DNA from: Chloroflexota bacterium
Lineage (GTDB): Bacteria; Chloroflexota; Chloroflexia; QHBQ01
Assembly (NCBI GenBank): GCA_025355955.1
Contig: JANXYP010000173.1
Location: forward strand, 1-42,712
Direction: 5' to 3'
DNA length: 42,712 bases
The notes below the pieces were generated by a model, which saw only the letters and a program-made list of their open reading frames with translations, had not been told where the DNA came from and did not search any database. Positions 1 to 7,624 of this stretch are shown here, one piece after another; position 1 is the first letter of the stretch; each line of letters opens with the position of its first letter. A program made the position numbers and the translations under genes.

Positions 1-145
1 AGCGAAATCATAGGGGCATCCACCACCCCCGTCTGTCGCTGGGTCGCCATCGTTGCGGATTGTCACGCACAAAACCAAGCATCTTTATTGCTGCTGGAAA
101 AACTTGACAAATCTCTGATTTCCTTAACTTGGCACTGATACACTA

Positions 146-238
146 ATACCAGTTAGTTATGGAGATGGTGTTAATTGCACCAGGGCGAGCGCAGCCCGCC
201 CCTACGTAAAACTCACCATCTCCTTGACCAATTGGTAT
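146..238. repeat. MITE-like element, ATACCAATT family, copy 1
   Basis: The ends form an imperfect inverted repeat of about 25 bases: ATACCAGTTAG...GGAGATGGTG at 146-170 against CACCATCTCC...AATTGGTAT at 214-238. A REP-type palindrome followed by CTAC lies inside (183-205). Related elements sit at 10793-10885, 27160-27223 and 32080-32171. No open reading frame lies inside, so any mobility would depend on a protein encoded elsewhere. Confidence 0.6.
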
Positions 239-263
239 AACTCACTATAAAGGAAGGAAGACC

Positions 264-929
264 ATGAATACACAAAGACAATCGTTCTTCACGTCCTTGA
301 TTGCAGCTATGCTGCTGCTCATCGCTTTCACTCTCTCTGCCTGTGGTGGTAGTGATACGAACAGCGAATCGGCCAGCAACCAGCAGGCCAGCACACAGCC
401 TGCTGCTAAGTCAAGCGGAGGCAGTATCACAGACAAGCAGTTTTCCTACGGTGTAAGCAGCCTCGTTGGAGCCACGCCGGAGCAGGTGGGCCGGTTCGCG
501 GTAGAGTATGCCCAGCATAACGCTACCGTGAGCGGTGGCATTCCGCAGGTACTTCTATCCCGACCAGTTACCTTGGAGGATTTGCCAAATCTTGGCCTTG
601 ATTGTGTTGGCACTCCTGGCGAGTATAACGGGCGGCCTCTAGTGCTGGTCGTTCTCAAGGGGGGTTTTCAGCTTAACCAGCTCAGTCTGACTACCACGAA
701 AGATTCCAACATCTATCACTATCTAGCCTATGTCTTCGACCTCAAATCCGCCAAACCAACTTACACAAAGGCTTCGGGAAACGGTGGAGCTTTCCGGCTG
801 GTGCTGAACGACCCAACCCTGCCAGTTGATCCCAACCAGGGTTCAGCCCCAACCACCTGCCGCGAGAACACTGTACACAACGCACTAAGCCCTGATAGTA
901 CGGCTACTCCAATCCCATCCACGCCTTAA
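264..929 (+). CDS. Secreted lipoprotein of unknown function
   Basis: The 221-residue product starts with a type II signal peptide: basic MNTQRQ, a hydrophobic stretch at about 9-24, and lipobox LSAC with Cys27 as the lipidation site. A Ser/Asn/Gln/Ala-rich linker follows to about residue 52, as is usual behind a lipid anchor. The remainder (about 53-205) is a globular domain I do not recognise; it contains two Cys (in DCVGTP and TTCRE) that could form a disulfide. The last residues are Ser/Thr/Pro-rich. A purine-rich ribosome binding site (AAGGAAGGAAG, 250-260) precedes the ATG. The gene stands alone between a MITE-like repeat and a terminator. Lgt, which would attach its lipid, is encoded convergently next door, but that proximity may be chance. 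Confidence 0.7.
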   Translation: MNTQRQSFFTSLIAAMLLLIAFTLSACGGSDTNSESASNQQASTQPAAKSSGGSITDKQFSYGVSSLVGATPEQVGRFAVEYAQHNATVSGGIPQVLLSRPVTLEDLPNLGLDCVGTPGEYNGRPLVLVVLKGGFQLNQLSLTTTKDSNIYHYLAYVFDLKSAKPTYTKASGNGGAFRLVLNDPTLPVDPNQGSAPTTCRENTVHNALSPDSTATPIPSTP

Positions 930-949
930 CAACTCGCCACGCAGCAGCA

Positions 950-972
950 GGGGGAACGGTTTTCGTTCCCCC
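950..972. repeat. Perfect 9-bp hairpin
   Basis: GGGGGAACG and CGTTCCCCC flank the loop GTTTT, just after the lipoprotein stop. No T-run follows, so it is either a weak terminator element or a relic of the palindromic repeats common in this window. Confidence 0.5.
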
Positions 973-1064
973 CTACCGTAATGCAGTGATGCCCATCGTA
1001 AGCCAGCCCACGATTGCGTTGCTTACGATGAGCATTATCGCTGGGCGAGATTCTCCCTCACCAA

Positions 1065-1090
1065 GCCTCTCCCGCTGGGAGAGGCTTTTT
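1065..1090 (+). terminator. Rho-independent terminator of the lipoprotein gene
   Basis: A perfect 9-bp stem (GCCTCTCCC / GGGAGAGGC, loop GCT) is followed directly by TTTTT. The sequence belongs to a dispersed CTCTCCC-hairpin family; relatives are near 5140, 26440 and 27800 and inside rsmI. Confidence 0.75.
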
Positions 1091-1107
1091 GCTGCTTCGT
1101 GCTTCAG

Positions 1108-2313
1108 CTACTTTGTTTCGGAGACCGGGGGTACACCTTTATCCGCCGCCAGTTCGCCCCCCTCCTGTTGCCCAGTGGTGACTTCGGCGGCGTTTAGGCT
1201 GCCGCCGCCTGGCTCGGTTGCGGCTATAGTTAGGGGTATGGGTGGGTTCATGCTGTCGGCATCAGCGACGGCCAGCTCTTCAGCCGCTACCTTTGCCTCA
1301 GTGGCGGTGGTGCTGGCCGCCTCTGCATCGGCCTCGCCGCTTTGCTCCGCCGCGTTGCTAATTTCTGCGGCGGCCTGTGCGTCACCCACAGTGTTGCTAG
1401 TTTCTGCGGCTGCCTGTGCGCTGGTAACCTTCGCAGTCTCAGCACCGCTATTCAGCGCCTGCCCGCCGCTGGTAAAGGAAACGGTGCGGCCATCGGCGGT
1501 CGCGGCGGCCAGTTGCTTTGCACCCCGGGTGCGATGATTGAAGGCGATGAAGGCGAAGGCGACTACAATCGTAGCGATAGCGAACAGTTGCGGCACCTTT
1601 GCATCGCCAGCCATCGCGCTATCCACGCGGATGCTCTCAATGATAAAGCGGCCAATGCTGTAGATAATCGCGTAGATCCAGAACACATCGCCATCGCGCA
1701 GGTCGAACCGCTTCTGCTGCCTGGGCAGGTTCAGCCAGTAGACGATGCCAGCGTTGATGAAGTTGAGGATCATCTCGTAGGCGAAGGTGGGATGGAATTG
1801 GCTGTACTGCGTGTAGCCCGGTCGACGGTTGGCTGGGTCAATGGTGATGCAGAGCGGCTCGTTTGGGGCGCAGGGGGTGCCGTAAGCCTCCTGATTGACG
1901 AAGTTGCCCAGGCGCCCAATACCCTGGGCCATCGCGATGCCCGGCGCAGCGACATCCATCAGGCGAAATAGCGGCAGCTTGCTGAAGCGGCTGTAGATCC
2001 AGCAAGCGAGAATGCCACCCACCATCGCGCCCTGGATGCTGAGACCCTGGAAGCCGCCGCTGAGGGGATTGAGTGACTCCAATCCCTTGAAGGTACTCGG
2101 TTCGGCGACGAAGAAGCCGACGCGCGCCCCAATGATACCGCCAATCAAGGCCCAGGGGAAGACTTGCCAGATGTGGTCGGGGTTCTCGCCGCGAATGCGG
2201 GCAACGCGGGTCGCAAGCAGCGCAGCAAGCAGCGCGCCGAATGCGATGATGATGCCATACCAGCGCACCTCGATGCCCCCAATGTTAAATGCAACCTTGT
2301 CAATTAGGAACAA
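1108..2313 (-). CDS. lgt: Prolipoprotein diacylglyceryl transferase with long C-terminal tail
   Basis: Lgt transfers a diacylglyceryl group from phosphatidylglycerol to the lipobox Cys of prolipoproteins in the cytoplasmic membrane. The signature GRLGNFVNQEAYG is present at about residues 133-145, with several hydrophobic helices before and after. The best start is TTG at 2313: GGAG lies 9 nt upstream, whereas an upstream in-frame ATG at 2385 would put repeat-derived residues in front. In the segment aligning with the family's HGG(L/M) motif this protein reads SIQGAM, so the usual His is Gln (about residue 94). The family is normally near 270-300 residues. This product has 401, the last ~130 being an Ala/Glu/Thr-rich low-complexity tail, presumably cytoplasmic or flexible. 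It lies downstream of the (p)ppGpp enzyme gene, in the same direction. Confidence 0.92.
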   Translation of the reverse strand: MFLIDKVAFNIGGIEVRWYGIIIAFGALLAALLATRVARIRGENPDHIWQVFPWALIGGIIGARVGFFVAEPSTFKGLESLNPLSGGFQGLSIQGAMVGGILACWIYSRFSKLPLFRLMDVAAPGIAMAQGIGRLGNFVNQEAYGTPCAPNEPLCITIDPANRRPGYTQYSQFHPTFAYEMILNFINAGIVYWLNLPRQQKRFDLRDGDVFWIYAIIYSIGRFIIESIRVDSAMAGDAKVPQLFAIATIVVAFAFIAFNHRTRGAKQLAAATADGRTVSFTSGGQALNSGAETAKVTSAQAAAETSNTVGDAQAAAEISNAAEQSGEADAEAASTTATEAKVAAEELAVADADSMNPPIPLTIAATEPGGGSLNAAEVTTGQQEGGELAADKGVPPVSETK

Positions 2314-2337
2314 GTACAGTTTCTCCTTTTCTCCATA

Positions 2338-2692
2338 GGGCGAGTGCAACCCGCCCCTACGTTCTGTTTCACCAGGGCGGGCCACCGCCCGCCCCTACGT
2401 TCTGTTTCACCAGGGCGGGCCACCGCCCGCCCCTACGTTCTGTTTCACCAGGGCGGGCCACCGCCCGCCCCAGCTAATCCGCTTGATCCGTTTATCCGCT
2501 GTTACAATCCGTTGGCTGGCATTGATGCGCTTCACCAGGGCGGGCCACCGCCCGCCCCTACGTTCTGTTTCATCAGGGCGGGCCGCCGCCCGCCCCAGCT
2601 AATCCGCTTGATCCGTTTATTCGCTGTTACAATCCGTTGGCTGGCATTGATGCGCTTCACCAGGGCGGGCCACCGCCCGCCCCTACGTTCTG
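2338..2692. repeat. Array of REP-type palindromes with a 125-bp tandem duplication
   Basis: Seven or eight copies of GGGCGGGC-CACC-GCCCGCCC, mostly followed by CTAC (GTAG on the other strand), lie at 2338-2360, 2375-2398, 2413-2436, 2451-2471, 2538-2561, 2576-2596 and 2663-2686. A segment running from CAGCTAATCCGCTTG at 2471 through the next palindrome is repeated at 2596 with a 125-base period and one visible substitution up to 2692. The right part of the array is translated as the end of the relA product. Confidence 0.9.
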
Positions 2693-5063
2693 ATAATTTG
2701 CGGCTGGATACTTTTTTGGTGTTGCTGGCGGCACTGTTGCTGGGGCGGGTGTAGCGGGTGGCTTCCTCGTTACGCACGCGGAAGGCTTCGTATACCCCTT
2801 TGATGCCGACGATGCGACGCAGAATATCGGTTAGCTGCGGCACGCCGCTGACCTCCAGGGTAACGTTGAGGTCGAGTACGCCGCGCGACGGTTCGCGGTG
2901 GGTATTGATGCCACCGATGTTGATGCCCGCATCAGCGATCACGCCGGTGATGTCGTGCAGGATGCCCACGCGGTCGAGCGTTTCGATACGTACCAGCACC
3001 GGATACTGGTGGCCCTCCTCGCCCTGCCAGTCCACCTTGAGCAGGCGGTCAGGTTCGTTCATGTTCAGCACATTGGGGCAATCAATGCGGTGAACGGTCA
3101 GGCCACGGCCACGGGTCACATAGCCAGTTACCTGATCGCCGCGCATCGGGCGGCAGCAGGTAGCAAGGGTCATGGCAATGTTGGTCGAGCCTTCGAGAGT
3201 AATGCTACCCCGTCCGTCAAAGTTGGAGGCGATGCGCGCCGGTTTGTCGGGGTTGTTCTCCTCCTCTTCCTTAATATCCTTGACCGCCAGTTCGCCGAGG
3301 CGGGTGGCAAGCTGCTGCACGCTGACATCACCATAGCCGACCGCGGCGAGAAAGTCGTCCACGCTGTTGAAGCGGGGGAAGAGCGCGGCCACATCGTCGT
3401 AGCCGATGCGAAGACCGAGGCGGCGCAGTTCGGCATCGACCAGCGGACGGCCCTGGGTGATGTTCTCCTCGCGCTGCTGGCGGTGGAACCACTGGCGGAT
3501 TTTGCTACGGGCTGAAGAGGTGTGAACGAAGCCCCGATGGGGATCCAGCCAGTCGCGGCTGGGGCCGTTGCGGCTCTTGCTCGTGCCGATCGCCACAATT
3601 TGACTGTTCTGCAAGGGCGTATCGAGCGGCACCAGCACGTCGTTGACCTTGGCCTGAGTGCAGTAGTGGCCGAGATCGCTGTGGATGCGGTAGGCAAAGT
3701 CAATTGCAGTCGAACCGGCAGGCAGTTCGATCACGTCGCCTTTGGGGGTGAAGACATAGATGTAATCCTGGAAGGCTTCCTGCTTGAAGGTATCCACGAA
3801 CTCAGTGGCGCTGCCCAAATCTTCCTTGAGCCACTCGATCAGGCGGCGCAGGCTGGCGACTTTCTCCAACAGTAGCTTATTGGCGGGACGATCCTCCTTG
3901 TAGCGCCAGTGCGCGGCGATGCCGTACTCCGCCTCCTCGTTCATGCGGTGAGTACGGATCTGCACCTCTACCGGGCGCAGCTCTGGGCCGATTACCGCCG
4001 TGTGCAGCGAACGGTAGATGCCGTTGCGCGGGTTGGCGATGTAGTCGTCGAACTCGGTGGAGATCGGTCGCCACAGGCTATGGATTACTCCCAGTGCGGC
4101 GTAGCAGTTGCGGATGCCCGCCGAAGCGCGGCCCTCCTCCTTATCGTCCGGCTCCTCGGTTGGCACGATGATACGCACGCCCAGCACATCGTAGATATGC
4201 TCCACATCGCTGCGCTTGCGCTGCATCTTGCGCCACACCCCATAAGCGTGCTTGCCGCGTCCCTTCACCTCGGCCACGATGTCGGCTTCGGTTAGCGCTT
4301 CACCGATCTCGGCGATGATGCGCTTCAGGTAGCGCTCGTGGTTATCCTTGCGGGCGGCCAGGTCGCGGGTGATGCGGGCGTAGTCGTCGGGATACAGGTA
4401 CTGGAAGCAGAGGTCTTCCAATTCGTTCTTGATCGCCGACATACCGAGGCGGTTGGCAAGCGGGGCATAGATGTCGAGAGTCTGGGTGGCGATGCGCTTC
4501 TGCTTGTGCGGCGGCTGGGCGCTGAGGGTACGCATATTGTGCAGGCGGTCGGCCAGCTTGATGAAGACTACCCGCAGGTCGTCGGCCATCGCCAGGAACA
4601 TCTTACGCAGGTTCTCGGCCTGCTGCTCCTTCTCGCGCTCGGCGCTGCGCTCCTTGCTGCCAGCATCATCATCGCGCAGGCGGGGCAGCTTACCCAGCTT
4701 GGTCACGCCATCCACCAGACGAGCAATTGGTGCGCCGAACTCCTTCTCCAGAGTGTCGAAGCTGACCCCGCAATCCTCCATCACATCGTGCAGCAAAGTG
4801 GCGGCCAGCGCGTCGTCGTTGACCAGGTGAATATTGTTGACCACCAGCAGCGCCACTTCCAGCGGATGCTGAATGTACTGTTCGCCCGACAGCCGAAACT
4901 GGCCCGTGTGGGCGCGGGCGGCGAATTGGTAGGCCCGCTCCACACGGTCAAGCTCGGCGTTAGGCACCATCTGCTGCACCGCATCGCGCAAGTCGGCGAA
5001 AGTGGCGTGCGAAACTGGCACCGGCGTGGCCGGTAGGGTGAGGATTGTGGTTGTAGTATCCAT
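2532..5063 (-). CDS. relA: Bifunctional (p)ppGpp synthetase/hydrolase (RelA/SpoT family)
   Basis: This enzyme makes and degrades the stringent-response alarmone (p)ppGpp. Order of domains: HD hydrolase (about 40-200, His-Asp at 92-93 in LHDVMED), synthetase (about 240-390, with YIANPRNGIYRSLHT and EVQIRT), TGS (about 435-500, DVIELPAGSTAIDFAY), a conserved middle region with TLATCCRPMRGD, and a C-terminal ACT domain (about 690-765). The HD pair and the synthetase motifs are both kept, so both activities are plausible. The ATG at 5063 has GGAG 10 nt upstream. About 79 residues follow the ACT domain, and the last ~50 are encoded by the REP array, giving Arg/Gly/Pro-rich sequence unlike any known RelA domain. 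The repeats have probably displaced the original stop codon. Confidence 0.95.
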   Translation of the reverse strand: MDTTTTILTLPATPVPVSHATFADLRDAVQQMVPNAELDRVERAYQFAARAHTGQFRLSGEQYIQHPLEVALLVVNNIHLVNDDALAATLLHDVMEDCGVSFDTLEKEFGAPIARLVDGVTKLGKLPRLRDDDAGSKERSAEREKEQQAENLRKMFLAMADDLRVVFIKLADRLHNMRTLSAQPPHKQKRIATQTLDIYAPLANRLGMSAIKNELEDLCFQYLYPDDYARITRDLAARKDNHERYLKRIIAEIGEALTEADIVAEVKGRGKHAYGVWRKMQRKRSDVEHIYDVLGVRIIVPTEEPDDKEEGRASAGIRNCYAALGVIHSLWRPISTEFDDYIANPRNGIYRSLHTAVIGPELRPVEVQIRTHRMNEEAEYGIAAHWRYKEDRPANKLLLEKVASLRRLIEWLKEDLGSATEFVDTFKQEAFQDYIYVFTPKGDVIELPAGSTAIDFAYRIHSDLGHYCTQAKVNDVLVPLDTPLQNSQIVAIGTSKSRNGPSRDWLDPHRGFVHTSSARSKIRQWFHRQQREENITQGRPLVDAELRRLGLRIGYDDVAALFPRFNSVDDFLAAVGYGDVSVQQLATRLGELAVKDIKEEEENNPDKPARIASNFDGRGSITLEGSTNIAMTLATCCRPMRGDQVTGYVTRGRGLTVHRIDCPNVLNMNEPDRLLKVDWQGEEGHQYPVLVRIETLDRVGILHDITGVIADAGINIGGINTHREPSRGVLDLNVTLEVSGVPQLTDILRRIVGIKGVYEAFRVRNEEATRYTRPSNSAASNTKKVSSRKLSERRGGRWPALVKRINASQRIVTANKRIKRISWGGRRPALMKQNVGAGGGPPW

Positions 5064-5252
5064 TTCTTGATTACTCCGCTCACACCGGGAGGGGCTGGGT
5101 TTTATTACTCCCGAGGGGAGAGGTTGGGTTTTTATTACTCCCCTCCCAGCGGGAGGGGCTGGGGGTGGGGCGCTAGCTTAAAATCCAATTTATGAAACAA
5201 TGTGTTTGTCAGGTGAATCATATACCATAGGCCCGCCCCTTGTCAAACTGAT
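5064..5252. repeat. Divergent intergenic region with degenerate CTCCC-hairpin repeats
   Basis: Between relA (minus) and the rpmH promoter (plus), the stretch 5086-5172 holds near-repeated units of GGGAGGGGCTGGG and TTTTATTACTCCC, including the hairpin CCCCTCCC-AGC-GGGAGGGG at 5140-5158. I could not place a convincing relA promoter in the rest. Confidence 0.6.
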
Positions 5253-5282
5253 TTGACGTAAGGCGGGTAAAAAGGGTATAAT
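5253..5282 (+). promoter_or_regulatory. Sigma70-type promoter of the rpmH operon
   Basis: TTGACG (5253-5258), an 18-nt spacer and TATAAT (5277-5282) lie 95 nt upstream of the rpmH start. All downstream genes to jag run in the same direction. Confidence 0.75.
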
Positions 5283-5377
5283 CTGAATAGCGCAGCGCCA
5301 GTCTGCGGAAGTTGTATTGCGCCCAAAAGACCAGCGCCGCTTACACCGACAGATTATCGAGAGGAGAACGTGACTTA

Positions 5378-5524
5378 ATGCCGAAGAGGACATACCAGCC
5401 CAAGAAGATACCGCGCAAGCGCACGCATGGGTTTCTAGTGCGGATGCGGACGCGGGGTGGGCGGGCCGTAATAGCTGCGCGACGGCGCAAAGGCCGCGAG
5501 CGGCTTTCAATTGCCGACGCATAA
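5378..5524 (+). CDS. rpmH: 50S ribosomal protein L34
   Basis: The 48-residue, strongly basic protein begins [19 protein letters not shown] and carries the L34 core ([13 protein letters not shown]...[10 protein letters not shown]). It is a structural protein of the large ribosomal subunit. The ATG at 5378 is preceded by GAGGAG at 5361-5366; an upstream in-frame extension is not part of L34. It is the first gene of the conserved rpmH-rnpA-yidD-yidC-jag cluster. Its last codons lie in the first unit of a 14-bp tandem repeat that runs to the rnpA ribosome binding site. In many bacteria this cluster lies next to dnaA and oriC; here relA takes that place. Confidence 0.97.
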   Translation: MPKRTYQPKKIPRKRTHGFLVRMRTRGGRAVIAARRRKGRERLSIADA

Positions 5525-5554
5525 ACGCCGACGCATAAACGCCGACACATAAGG
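5513..5554. repeat. Three 14-bp tandem repeats at the rpmH/rnpA junction
   Basis: GCCGACGCATAAAC occurs at 5513 and 5527, with a third, slightly changed copy at 5541. The first unit supplies the rpmH stop codon (TAA) and the last runs into the AAGGAG of rnpA. Confidence 0.85.
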
Positions 5555-5564
5555 AGTTAGCTAG

Positions 5565-5927
5565 ATGAAGCGCGAACAGCGGCTACGCAATGATGCCGAA
5601 ATCGCGCTGGCGCGAGAGCAGGGCCGCAACTACAGCAACCGCTATGTCGCCATCTACGTGCGGCCCAACCAACAGGAACAAACTCGCATCGCCGTGGCAG
5701 CGGGCAAGCGACTGGGCAAGGCGCACATTCGCAATCGAGCGAAGCGCCTGCTGCGTGAAGCAATCAACCGTCGCCTACCCCAACTGAAGCAGGGTTGCGA
5801 CATCCTGCTGGTGGCAAGAGCCGCCTGCCTCGGCAGTGGCCTTGATGCGGTAGGCACAGCGGTAGACGATTTGCTACGCAAGAGTAAGCTAATCTCGCTG
5901 CCGACAGAAACCCAGGCTTCACCATGA
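5565..5927 (+). CDS. rnpA: Ribonuclease P protein component
   Basis: The 120-residue basic protein is the protein subunit of RNase P, which binds the catalytic RNA and helps cleave the 5' leader of pre-tRNAs. The family motif [13 protein letters not shown] is at about residues 57-69, and the N-terminus [20 protein letters not shown] aligns with the family start (usually LxxxxdFxxv). AAGGAG lies at 5551-5556, 8 nt before the ATG. The 3' end overlaps yidD by four bases (ATGA), implying translational coupling. The length is normal. Confidence 0.95.
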   Translation: MKREQRLRNDAEIALAREQGRNYSNRYVAIYVRPNQQEQTRIAVAAGKRLGKAHIRNRAKRLLREAINRRLPQLKQGCDILLVARAACLGSGLDAVGTAVDDLLRKSKLISLPTETQASP

Positions 5928-6133
5928 AATACGTCTTCATGCTGCTTATTCGCGTATATCAAGTAACCATCGGCCCGCTGTTGCCGCCCAGTTGCCGCTA
6001 CTATCCTAGCTGTTCACACTATGGCTACGAGGCGGTGCAGAAGTACGGCGCAATCAAGGGGGGCTGGATGGCGGCCAAGCGCATTGGCCGTTGTCATCCT
6101 TTCCACCCCGGCGGCTACGATCCGGTGCCGTGA
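5924..6133 (+). CDS. yidD: Membrane protein insertion efficiency factor YidD
   Basis: This small (69-residue) protein has the full YidD pattern: an amphipathic N-terminal helix ([18 protein letters not shown]), then [44 protein letters not shown]. Three Cys are conserved. YidD sits on the inner face of the membrane and aids YidC-dependent insertion. It overlaps rnpA by ATGA and lies upstream of yidC, as in most bacteria. Confidence 0.95.
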   Translation: MKYVFMLLIRVYQVTIGPLLPPSCRYYPSCSHYGYEAVQKYGAIKGGWMAAKRIGRCHPFHPGGYDPVP

Positions 6134-6230
6134 CGATTGCAGATTTAAGATTGCAGATTAAAGGCGAAGCGCCAGTTAACATCTACAACCTACAATCTAC
6201 AATCTACAATCGGCAATCTGCATTTATGTA
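6134..6230. repeat. Heptanucleotide repeats and inverted repeat between yidD and yidC
   Basis: Four heptamers CTACAAC/CTACAAT run from 6183 to 6210. Upstream GATTGCAGATTTAAGATTGCAG (shown here only as a description of two GATTGCAG units) is complementary to GGCAATCTGC at 6212-6221. The same sequence family occurs at 28943-28993. Confidence 0.75.
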
Positions 6231-6239
6231 AGGAGTATT

Positions 6240-7421
6240 ATGCTGGATATTTTCCTCCCGATAGTCGCGGCTACCCAGTGGGCGCTGAAGGGCATCAGCA
6301 CGCTGGTGGGCAACCCTGGCCTGGGTATCATCGTCTTCACCATCATCCTGCGCTTGTTCACCTTCCCGCTGACTAACAAGGCGATGAAGTCGTCGCTGAC
6401 GATGCAGACGCTGGCCCCGCTTATCAAGGAGATCCAGCGCAAGTACAAGGGCGACCAGACCCGCATCATGCAGGAAACGCAGGATGTCTACCGCCAGTAT
6501 GGAGTCAGCCAGTTGGGCGGCTGCCTGCCGCTGCTGCTGCAAATCCCCATCTTCATTATCCTAAGCGCAGCAATATCGGGCCTATCGCACAACCACGACC
6601 CCATCTTCTCGCAGGGCTTCGCCTGGATCAGCGACCTCAACGGGCCAGACCCATTGCACATCCTGCCGGTCGCCAGCGGTTTGTTCCAGCTAATTGCCCA
6701 GCGCATGGCAATCCCGCCTGGCCGGGTGCTGGACGGCCAGGCCAAGATGATGAACAATCTGATGCTACTCACCCCAATCTACATCATCTTCATCTACTGG
6801 GGCTGGCCGGTTGGCCCGGTGCTGTACTGGACCACCTCAAGCATCCTGCAAGCGTTCCAGTCGTATATGCTAATCGGCTGGGGCTCGCTGGCCGACATCT
6901 TCCCCTTCTTGCCCAAGTCCAGCACCGATAAGTTCATGCCACGCAAGCTGACCGCGGAAGAAATCGCGGTCAGACAATCGAAGAAGAAGACCTCATTCGT
7001 AGGCAAGCTCATGGATCAGAGCATGGCAGCGCAGGCCGAGCAAAAAGCCAAGCGTGATGGTACAGAGTTGGTAACCACCACCGCGACCAATGGCGACCAG
7101 GCCAAAGCCGATGGCTCAAGCCGCGCTCTCGCCACTACCAGCAGCGGTTCAACCAGCCGCATCAGCAGCAATGGAGGGAATGGCAGTAGCGCCACCATCT
7201 ACGGCGGTTACTATGCCAGCCGCAGCAACGGCTCAGGCAACGGCTCAGGCAACGGGTCGAGCAATGGCACAGGTGACGGCGCAAGCAACGGCAGCGGCAA
7301 GGGCGCGAATGTGAAGGCAATCGAACCCGCCACCAGCAGCGCGGCCAGCGCCAGCAGCGCTACCGCCGCCCAGCAGCTAACCTATGAGCAGATGTTGGCG
7401 CGTAGGAAAAAGCGGAAGTGA
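6240..7421 (+). CDS. yidC: Membrane protein insertase YidC
   Basis: YidC inserts and folds membrane proteins alone or with SecYEG. The core follows the Gram-positive/short form: a first helix around 28-47 holding the conserved Arg in TIILRLFTFPL, a cytoplasmic charged hairpin (MQTLAPLIKEIQRKYKGD), then helices near 95-117, 140-160, 175-195 and 198-220 (VGPVLYWTTSSILQAFQ). After about residue 245 the protein becomes basic and then Ser/Gly/Asn repetitive (about 290-345: SNGSGNGSGNGSSNG), ending in a basic ARRKKRK. A basic tail fits ribosome contact; the Gly/Ser/Asn stretch looks like a flexible linker. ATG at 6240 has AAGGAG at 6230-6235. Confidence 0.95.
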   Translation: MLDIFLPIVAATQWALKGISTLVGNPGLGIIVFTIILRLFTFPLTNKAMKSSLTMQTLAPLIKEIQRKYKGDQTRIMQETQDVYRQYGVSQLGGCLPLLLQIPIFIILSAAISGLSHNHDPIFSQGFAWISDLNGPDPLHILPVASGLFQLIAQRMAIPPGRVLDGQAKMMNNLMLLTPIYIIFIYWGWPVGPVLYWTTSSILQAFQSYMLIGWGSLADIFPFLPKSSTDKFMPRKLTAEEIAVRQSKKKTSFVGKLMDQSMAAQAEQKAKRDGTELVTTTATNGDQAKADGSSRALATTSSGSTSRISSNGGNGSSATIYGGYYASRSNGSGNGSGNGSSNGTGDGASNGSGKGANVKAIEPATSSAASASSATAAQQLTYEQMLARRKKRK

Positions 7422-7446
7422 GCAGGGGATGGCCCTGCATCAGCCA

Positions 7447-7539
7447 GGGGAGCTAGCCGCCCCTGGCTTGCATTTTATCTACAGCGGTAATCGTAGCAAG
7501 GCTACGGTCATTTCTGTAGGGGCGAACCGTTGTTCGCCC
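7447..7539. repeat. Two palindromes between yidC and jag, including a REP element
   Basis: GCCAGGGG and CCCCTGGC form a hairpin at about 7444-7468. A GTAG-headed REP palindrome, GTAG + GGGCGAAC-CGTT-GTTCGCCC, lies at 7516-7539. These could modulate readthrough or mRNA stability between yidC and jag. Confidence 0.7.
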
Positions 7540-7624
7540 TGGCGAAATGTGCGAAATCCTGATTTTATCTACTAGATTTGCCCACAGCGGGCAGTGCGCG
7601 CCGGGGCGCACGAAAGGGAAGAAG

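Noticed and set aside
224-251. TTGACC / TATAAA promoter made partly by the MITE right end
   Set aside because: It would start transcription at about 258, leaving no room for the ribosome binding site at 250-260.
986-1971. Plus-strand open frames opposite lgt
   Set aside because: They mirror the Ala/Thr-rich tail and core of lgt; no family similarity or ribosome binding sites.
2338-2692. CRISPR array
   Set aside because: Repeats are palindromic REP units and one 125-bp duplication; spacers are not regular or unique, and no cas genes are present.
2898-5036. Long plus-strand frames opposite relA
   Set aside because: Antisense shadows of a highly conserved gene in GC-rich DNA.
5064-5311. oriC next to rpmH
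   Set aside because: No dnaA or dnaN gene and no cluster of DnaA boxes in this gap.
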